A stretch of 21,378 bases of DNA. Origin: Chrysochromulina parva. Its lineage: Eukaryota > Haptophyta > Prymnesiales > Chrysochromulinaceae. The first letter of the stretch is position 1; every line of letters begins with the position of its first letter. The position numbers and the translations under genes were made by a program. Of the stretch, positions 16,400-21,378 are shown piece by piece. The notes under the pieces are model-generated. The model did not search any database, was not told the origin of the DNA, and saw only the letters and a program-made list of their open reading frames with translations. The stretch lies in contig PJAB01000740.1 of NCBI GenBank assembly GCA_002887195.1, positions 1 through 21,378 of the forward strand, written 5' to 3'.

Positions 16400-17035
16400 G
16401 CAGACACAAGCGATGGCCAGCCAGTAGAGGCCAGGTGGTTGGCGCAGAATGCCATACGGCTTCGAGGCGCGACAAAATGGTTCTCAGGTCGCATCGCCTC
16501 AGTGCCTGACGCCGAGGGCCGTTGCGACGTGATGTACGATGATGGAGACTTTGAGGCGCTCGTTCCAGGCCGCTTCCTGCGCGCGCCGCTGGCAGTTCCT
16601 GCTTGGAAACAACATTCGCGCCAGTCTCGCCCATCGACCAAAATAAGCACGCAGGCGAGCAATAGCTGGGCGGCGGCGGAAGCGGCGCTCGCGGCGGCCT
16701 TGCCAAGTGTGCCGGATCCATCATCTTCACCGGCTCCAAACCGAAAACGGCGCCCCGGCGCGGCGCAGCAACAGGGCACAGATCAATCGCCCAAGGATCC
16801 ATACAAGCGTCCGCGCGGCCCGGTGCACAAGGGCGGCACCGGCGGCACGGGTGGCGCGGGCGGCAAGGGCGGCAAGGGCTCCATGGGCAGCAGCCGTCAA
16901 TCAGATCCTGCTCCAGTTGTAGACAAGCTGAAGGCCGAATTGGCCAGGATGAAAGACCTCTTTGACAGTGGACTCTTACCAGAGAATATCTATGAAGCCA
17001 AAATCAAGATGCTCCTCGACCTGCCTCTGGCGTGA
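16400..17035 (+). CDS. Tudor-like domain protein with helical C-terminus (5' end missing)
   Basis: The frame opens right after a TGA at 16397-16399 and runs 211 codons to a stop, with no ATG before the domain. It reads GQPVEARWLAQNAIRLRGAT, then KWFSGRI and CDVMYDDGDFEALV, the classic Tudor/Agenet-like five-strand barrel with the W-x-x-G and YDDGD-x-E signatures. Such domains read methylated lysine or arginine or bind DNA and occur in chromatin and repair proteins. A Pro/Ser-rich linker, a Gly/Lys-rich run (GGTGGTGGAGGKGGKG, near 135-150) and a C-terminal helical hairpin follow (KLKAELARMKDLFDSGLL, then PENIYEAKIKMLLDL, about 175-208). That hairpin resembles SHOCT-type short C-terminal domains (L-x-x-G-x-I/L-x-x-E-x-Y-x-x-K). 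Since the domain is complete but the start codon is not here, a 5' exon ending before about 16404 is likely. A chromatin role is inference. Confidence 0.7.
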   Translation, partial: ADTSDGQPVEARWLAQNAIRLRGATKWFSGRIASVPDAEGRCDVMYDDGDFEALVPGRFLRAPLAVPAWKQHSRQSRPSTKISTQASNSWAAAEAALAAALPSVPDPSSSPAPNRKRRPGAAQQQGTDQSPKDPYKRPRGPVHKGGTGGTGGAGGKGGKGSMGSSRQSDPAPVVDKLKAELARMKDLFDSGLLPENIYEAKIKMLLDLPLA

Positions 17036-18070
17036 CCCAGGGCTTGACCCGAGGGTGGTGAGAGGTGTTCGAGCGCACGGTGTCCGAGAACGGCGCAGAG
17101 GGAGGGGGAATGGCGAAAGGCGCGAGACACCGGGTTGATGAGCCAGGGAGCCATCAGTGGCGTCCAGACATCGACAAGCATCCAAGATCGTTGATCGAGG
17201 GCTGGGCAGCAGCCACGGAGGCGGTCAGAGGCAGAGCCACAGCCGAGCTGCCGTGCACGCGACCACGGGCGGGAGGTGCGCGCTCCACAAGGTGCACGCG
17301 CACTGCAGGGGTGTGCACGACCGTGGCGTGTAAATCCGGTCAGGGGCAATGCCAATCAGGCAAAGAGTTCAGCATAGAGTCATCCGACATAGTGACACGA
17401 CAGCAGGGGCATTGTTTTTCCACGAACTTTCCATGGACCATGCTATGTTTCGTGCGGTCGTGCGGCGCTCACGGACCCCGCCGGGCCATTGCCCACTCCG
17501 GAAAAGCTACCCCCACCTGTTATGTTCTGGACGAGACCGGACGCGCCGGGACGATTCATACACGTACGAGTACGGGCGTCTCGAAAGTAAAAAAAGACGC
17601 GTCAAAAACGAGCACCCGGGATACCGCTTCAAATGAACAAATCTTTATCTGTCGCGTCGTCTAACGCGTGTCGGCAGCTTCACGTGCACGCACGAAGGAA
17701 AAGCGAAGCCCCTTGGAAATCCGACGAACGGAAAGCCCACGATCGTGGGCGCACGGCCACTCGACGCCTGGCGCCACGCCACAGAACGGAAGCACCAAAC
17801 ACGACATGGGCATGTGGCCTCCATGATTAACTCCATGAAGCACTCGCCACTCGCTTTTGGACGCACAAGGTGGCACAGGTCCATCGTCTCGTCCGACACC
17901 ACATCTCCACGAGCTGCCAGTTCACTCGAGGCGCCCACCGCTCCGAGGACCAAACTGCACTCAACCTGGATCCATCTTCCACGCACGTCGAGTGCGCCAC
18001 GCAAACCCTCGAGCATGCAACAACATGCGCCCCCGCCCCATCCGTCTCTGTGGCTTGCCCTCTGAACTCA
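17036..18070. other. Gap between convergent genes
   Basis: About 1.03 kb lies between the stops of the Tudor-like gene and the alanine-rich gene. Frames on both strands (for example minus 17645-18016, plus 17065-17664) overlap each other and resemble no protein. A perfect 16-base palindrome gcccacgatcgtgggc is at 17735-17750. No tRNA or snRNA is recognised. It most likely holds two 3' UTRs and spacer. Confidence 0.5.
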
Positions 18071-19420
18071 TCAGCGGATGACGACCCCGGTATTCAGGTA
18101 GTAGGCATCGGCGGAGACCACGTCAACGATCGGATTCGGCTTTGAGTCATTCATTTCAAAGCCGGCATGCCGGCGCAACCGTGAGGCGCGATCCGGCTGC
18201 CTGGCGGGGCCTCGTGCGCCTGGCATGGGCGCTGCGATCGCCCCCCGCTCGATCTCGATCAACACCGCGTCGAGTCGGCCCGCCGCCTCAGCCTCGGCGG
18301 CCTGCGCTGCTGCACGCGCCGCCGCCGCCTCTGTCTCGGCAGCCTGCGCGGCTGCACGCGCCGCATTGGCCGCCGCTACCGCCTCGGCCTCCCCAGCCTG
18401 TGCGGCCGCCCGCGCCGCCATGGCCACCTCGTAGTCGCCCACGGCCACCTCGACTGCCAATTCCAGGCCAGACCAGCGCTCCTCCTCCAGCTGCGCGCGA
18501 ACCTCCTGTTTGCGCCGGTTGAGCTCCTCTTCGTCAATGCGGTCGGCCGAGTACGCCTCGAGTAAAGGGCTCATCAGGGTGCGATACTTGGCGTCAGTGG
18601 CCGCGTTGCACATCGAGCGTGCGTTTGCCACGCGAGCCTCCATCGCAGTCGCCGGCTGCTGGGAAGGCGGCTGCCGGGCTGGCGGCTGCTGCGGCTGGGC
18701 CTGCTGGCGCGACGCGGCGCGGGCTTCACGTTGCACACTCCCATCAATGCCGCGAGCAGAGTCAAAGCGGGTATCCGCCGCGACGTCGGCGTACTGGGCC
18801 TGGGCTGGCGAGGGCTGAATCTGCGGCATCGGCTCCCGTGCGGGCTGCTGTGTGGGCTGCTGCATCTGCGGCATCGTCCGGGGATCCATAGTAAGGGCCT
18901 CCCCGACACCCTGAGACATTCCAACAGCATTGCCGGCGGCTTCCGAGGCCGACCAGCGGCTGACGCTCACATCCACATTCTCGACAAAACCAGCGGCGTT
19001 GTCCAAAAACTTCCACTTGCCCTTGATGTCGTAGGGCAGACCCGTGTTGCGATTCTTCGGACAGTAAGCGTAGCATCTGGAAAGCCCGAGTTCCGACTTC
19101 AGCCCAATACACCAGTCGCCGTTGGGCATGTACCAAAGCATTATATTCGGCTTCGTCGCGTGCACGTACGCGGGCTTTTTGTTGATGATGGCCGTCGTCC
19201 GTGAGAAAAGGCCGAGCGAGGCAGCAGCGTCGGGGTGCGCGTTGGCTGGTGGGCGCTGAGCGAGCTCAATGAGTACACCGTCCATGGATATGTCTTGTAC
19301 CACATTCACCATGGTCGGGGACACAGCGCGCCAAGCCGCCGACGAATAGGGACGCGGCAGGGCGGTGTTGATGGCCGAAACCGCAGAGATGGAAAGAATG
19401 GTGGCCGCCCAAGTGCGCAT
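18071..19420 (-). CDS. Secreted or targeted alanine-rich protein with an unnamed N-terminal domain, 449 aa
   Basis: From the ATG at 19420 the protein starts MRTWAATILSISAVSAINTA, a plausible signal peptide (short basic n-region, hydrophobic core, small residues at a cleavage site). A domain at about 49-152 (GVLIELAQ, then INKKPAYVHA, MLWYMPNGDWCIGLKSELG, KGKWKFLD) has the G-x-P-x-Y ... WY-x-x-x-x-W-x-I-G ... W pattern of an uncharacterised domain I associate with microalgae. After it come a Gln/Pro-rich linker (about 185-265), a short acidic-basic helical hairpin (SPLLEAYSADRIDEEELNRR, about 282-301) that looks SHOCT-like, and an Ala/Glu helix (about 327-386) built on AARAAAQAAEAEA repeats. 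An ATG at 19312 has a stronger start context (ACCATGG) and would remove the signal peptide. The frame is open further upstream without an ATG. Function is unknown; it is divergent from the gene at 19639. Confidence 0.6.
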   Translation of the reverse strand: MRTWAATILSISAVSAINTALPRPYSSAAWRAVSPTMVNVVQDISMDGVLIELAQRPPANAHPDAAASLGLFSRTTAIINKKPAYVHATKPNIMLWYMPNGDWCIGLKSELGLSRCYAYCPKNRNTGLPYDIKGKWKFLDNAAGFVENVDVSVSRWSASEAAGNAVGMSQGVGEALTMDPRTMPQMQQPTQQPAREPMPQIQPSPAQAQYADVAADTRFDSARGIDGSVQREARAASRQQAQPQQPPARQPPSQQPATAMEARVANARSMCNAATDAKYRTLMSPLLEAYSADRIDEEELNRRKQEVRAQLEEERWSGLELAVEVAVGDYEVAMAARAAAQAGEAEAVAAANAARAAAQAAETEAAAARAAAQAAEAEAAGRLDAVLIEIERGAIAAPMPGARGPARQPDRASRLRRHAGFEMNDSKPNPIVDVVSADAYYLNTGVVIR

Positions 19421-19638
19421 GTCGCCACAATCTTCGATGTGATGAGACAGCTTCCATCCAACAGCTCGACCATCAGCCAACCATCTCAAAATGTCCGAGA
19501 TCGTCCCACTCACAGACTTTGCGATGTACAAGAGACGCGCACCCTCTGTCGGCGTGCGGGGGGTCGTCGGCGAAGCGAAAGTGTGAAGTTCCCTTGACTT
19601 GTCTCGAAAGTCCCGGCGACGCACTCACGTGTGTCCAT
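19421..19638. promoter_or_regulatory. Divergent promoter region
   Basis: These 218 bases lie between the ATGs of two head-to-head alanine-rich genes and should hold both promoters. The minus-strand frame is open through it but has no ATG. No core promoter motif is recognised. Confidence 0.4.
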
Positions 19639-21378
19639 ATGCATCTTGGTGACGAGCACGTCACCACGCATCCAGAGAGTGCTCCCAAGCGACAGCGCGT
19701 GGATGACGTCGACGCCAAACTCGCGGCAACCGTGGCGGAAGACGCCATTCAGAAAGCGCTAGCTGCTTCCATGGCTGAAACTGAAGAAGCGGCCGCCGCA
19801 CCACTGGACACAGAACCTGAGTATAAGCCACAAGCACCGGAGCAGGAGTCTGCGGCCGCCGCACCGGCCACGACAGAGGCCACCCGGCTGGCAGAGGCGA
19901 TTGCAGCAGCGAGAGCATCGCTGGCGGCGGCCGAGGTCGCAGCCGCAGCGGATGCGGCCGCAGCCGCCGAAGCCGCCCGAGCAGCAGAGGCAGCGCGTGC
20001 GGCGGAAGCGGTACGAGCAGCGCAGGCGGCCGAGTCGGCGCGTGCAGCTGAAAGAGCGCGAAGGGACGCCGAATTCCTAGCCTCGCTTGAGCGGGATGGT
20101 GCTTTGTTGGCCAGTGGCGGCGTGGGCCTCAAGGCTGCGGATGCGCCGCTGCCGGCCTTGGAGCCCGCACCGCCACTGGTGCAAGCGCCGTCACCGCAAG
20201 CGGCGCCACCCCAAGCGCCGCCGCCACCGCAAGCGGCGCCTCCCCAAGCGCCGCTGCCACCGCCAGCGGTGCCTCCCCAAGCGCCGCCAGCGCCGCCGCC
20301 AGCGCCGCCGCCAGCGCCGCCGCCAGCGCCGCCGCCAGCGCCGCCGCCAGCGCCGCCGCTGCAGCCGCCCGCGAGTGGCCAGTCGCCTCGCGAGCTGCCG
20401 GCACGCGGGGGGGACTCACTCGACGAGGAGCTACTCGTGTACTTGCAGCCGTCGAGCCGTGACGTGGATCGGCTGTTACAGATGGGCATCACGACGCTGC
20501 TCAAGCTCTTCCAGGCTGTCCTGGGCACCTGTCGGCACGAGACGCGCACGGGGATGCCGGGCGTCGTGGCGGTGCCGCGGGGCATGTTGCTGCTGTGGCT
20601 GCGTGACCAGCTTTCGAATTCGTCCAGGCTTGACGTGGCGGGCGCTGTGCGCGATGGCGTCGTGCTCACCGGGGGGAACAAGCCGCGCGAGTGGATCGGC
20701 TACAAAGAGCACGGCGCCCGCCCGCCGCCGCAGCCGCAGCTGCCGCATCTGCCGTCGCCGCCGTCGCACCGCACGGCGCCGTCGCACATGGGCCCGCCGA
20801 GCCATGGCTCCAAATGGCAGGCAGCGGTGGCGGCGCTGCCGTCGCCAGCAGCGCCGCCGCAGGAGCACCATGCGCGCTACCCGCGCCACGCGCCGGCGCG
20901 GCCGCCGCCCGCAGCGCCCTATGCGAGCGCCGCGTCGGAGCCTCGAGGATTGTCCGCGAGTGATGCCGCCTTTTTGGCTTCACTCGAGGCAGGGCCTCGA
21001 GCAGGAGGCAGGGGGGCAGCCTATGAAGAGGCAGGGCTTCGAGGAGGAGGCAGGGGACCAGCCTATGAACCAGCCTATGCGCGCGAGACGCCGAATGCGC
21101 ATGCGCCGTATGGGGCACCGACGGCGGCGCATTCCGTGCATCCATCCCCCGCCCACCACCCCGCTTCCGCCCATCACCTTGCCACCCCCGCCCACCACCC
21201 CGCTTCCGCCCATCACCTTGCTGCAGGCCCCCGCCCGTACAACCCACCGCCCCCAGAGCCCGACATGAGCGCCGTGCTGAGCAGTGAGGCTCGCTTCCTA
21301 CCCGACATGAGCGCCGTGCTGAGCAGTGAGGCTCGCTTCCTACCCGACATGAGCGCCGTGCTGAGCAGTGAGGCTCGC
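19639..21378 (+). CDS. Large Ala/Pro-rich repeat protein, 3' end beyond the window (at least 580 aa)
   Basis: The frame from the ATG at 19639 (MHLGDEHVTTHPESAPKRQR) is open for 580 codons to the window edge. An in-frame ATG at 19771 has a stronger context (TCCATGG). Order of parts: a possible nuclear signal PKRQR (near 15-19); an Ala/Glu/Arg helix (about 83-155); a Pro-rich tract (about 170-245) of QAPPP and APPP repeats; a non-repetitive block (about 257-358: GGDSLDEELLVYLQPSSRDV, later PRGMLLLWLRDQL and VVLTGGNKPREWIGYKE) that looks like a folded, possibly winged-helix-like domain; then His/Pro/Gly-rich tandem repeats. The motif D-A-x-F-L-A-S-L-E occurs at 143-151 and 442-450. A 310-codon frame on the opposite strand (19749-20681) and an alternative plus frame (20087-21268) are shadows made open by the repeats. 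The family is not recognised. Confidence 0.75.
   Translation, partial: MHLGDEHVTTHPESAPKRQRVDDVDAKLAATVAEDAIQKALAASMAETEEAAAAPLDTEPEYKPQAPEQESAAAAPATTEATRLAEAIAAARASLAAAEVAAAADAAAAAEAARAAEAARAAEAVRAAQAAESARAAERARRDAEFLASLERDGALLASGGVGLKAADAPLPALEPAPPLVQAPSPQAAPPQAPPPPQAAPPQAPLPPPAVPPQAPPAPPPAPPPAPPPAPPPAPPPAPPLQPPASGQSPRELPARGGDSLDEELLVYLQPSSRDVDRLLQMGITTLLKLFQAVLGTCRHETRTGMPGVVAVPRGMLLLWLRDQLSNSSRLDVAGAVRDGVVLTGGNKPREWIGYKEHGARPPPQPQLPHLPSPPSHRTAPSHMGPPSHGSKWQAAVAALPSPAAPPQEHHARYPRHAPARPPPAAPYASAASEPRGLSASDAAFLASLEAGPRAGGRGAAYEEAGLRGGGRGPAYEPAYARETPNAHAPYGAPTAAHSVHPSPAHHPASAHHLATPAHHPASAHHLAAGPRPYNPPPPEPDMSAVLSSEARFLPDMSAVLSSEARFLPDMSAVLSSEAR
20281..20355 (+). repeat. 12-bp proline-codon repeat
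   Basis: About six tandem copies of cgccgccgccag encode (A-P-P-P)n in the open-ended gene. A less regular QAAPPQAPPP run (about 20191-20280) precedes it. Such perfect GC repeats are prone to length change and to assembly error. Confidence 0.9.
20989..21072 (+). repeat. 42-bp direct repeat, two copies
   Basis: 20989-21030 and 21031-21072 are adjacent 42-base copies with a few substitutions, encoding the same AG-x-R-x-GGRG-x-AYE segment twice. The unit is in frame with the open-ended gene. Confidence 0.85.
21148..21222 (+). repeat. 39-bp His/Pro repeat, two copies
   Basis: Units at 21148-21186 and 21187-21222 (second truncated at 36 bases) encode PAHHPASAHHLAT twice. The copies are identical over the first 35 bases, which suggests recent duplication. 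The unit is in frame. Confidence 0.9.
21259..21378 (+). repeat. 42-bp tandem repeat running off the right edge
   Basis: Two full identical copies (21259-21300, 21301-21342) and 36 bases of a third (21343-21378) encode PDMSAVLSSEARFL per unit. The window ends inside the array, so copy number is unknown. All copies are identical in DNA, which means very recent expansion or homogenisation. Confidence 0.95.

Noticed and set aside
17065..17664. 199-codon plus frame after the Tudor-like gene
   Set aside because: Lies in a convergent gap; composition varies along the frame and no family is recognised. A 3' UTR is more likely.
17645..18016. 123-codon minus frame
   Set aside because: No homology recognised, overlapped by open frames on the other strand, and in a convergent gap.
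19749..20681. 310-codon minus-strand frame, Ala/Gly/Ser-rich
   Set aside because: It is the antisense of Ala and Pro codons of the open-ended plus gene, with long Gly-Ala runs and no ordered block.
20087..21268. 393-codon plus-strand frame, Arg-rich
   Set aside because: Out-of-frame reading of the same repeats; the alternative frame encodes the ordered block and the in-frame tandem units.
1..21378. Search for CRISPR arrays, tRNA, rRNA, operons and a new defence-type system
   Set aside because: The repeats are coding tandem repeats without spacers, no cloverleaf or rRNA sequence was seen by eye, and the genes are unrelated eukaryotic functions with separate promoters.

Overview
The window is nuclear DNA of a unicellular eukaryote, most likely a GC-rich microalga; a haptophyte is my best guess. 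The evidence is gene content: a CDPK-type kinase with four EF-hands, a DHX16/Prp2 spliceosomal helicase, a five-GYF adaptor, an SGNH hydrolase with an extra C-terminal domain, an Erf4/Golgin-A7-like protein, a flagellar-type PG-rich repeat protein and an RNase H remnant of a retroelement. There is no operon logic, no tRNA or rRNA and no CRISPR. Most genes read as one long open frame from a plausible ATG, so introns are rare here, although at least one gene (the Tudor-like one) cannot be completed without an unseen 5' exon. The lineage is inference; the eukaryotic assignment is firm.

Layout, left to right. 1-527: a possible N-terminus running off the left edge on the minus strand and a weak small ORF. 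528-1226 (-): a methyltransferase-like protein, divergent from 1395-3107 (+), the CDPK. 3343-5292 (+): the five-GYF protein. 5500-6516 (+): the PG-rich repeat protein. 6517-7176: a non-coding gap. 7177-8748 (-): the SGNH hydrolase. 9126-12386 (-): the DHX16/Prp2 helicase. About 12500-13060 (+): a broken retroelement RNase H fragment. 13061-14621: mostly featureless, with one weak ORF. 14622-15119 (-): the Erf4-like protein, with a long near-perfect hairpin upstream. 15528-16103 (-): a coiled-coil protein, divergent from 16400-17035 (+), a Tudor-like protein whose start codon is missing. 17036-18070: a non-coding gap between convergent genes. 18071-19420 (-) and 19639 to beyond 21378 (+): a divergent pair of low-complexity, alanine-rich proteins. 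The second is open to the right edge, so an ORF caller that requires a stop misses it.

How the genes relate: nothing indicates one pathway. They are ordinary cellular functions packed closely, with divergent promoters of about 170-300 bp at 1227-1394, 16104-16399 and 19421-19638. The helicase shows that the organism splices introns even though its own gene here is a single uninterrupted frame. The least explained items are the right-hand divergent pair with its tandem repeats, the hairpin at 15317-15393, the GYF array with its unassigned basic tail, and the Tudor-like protein with its helical C-terminal hairpin. I did not find a convincing new multi-gene system.
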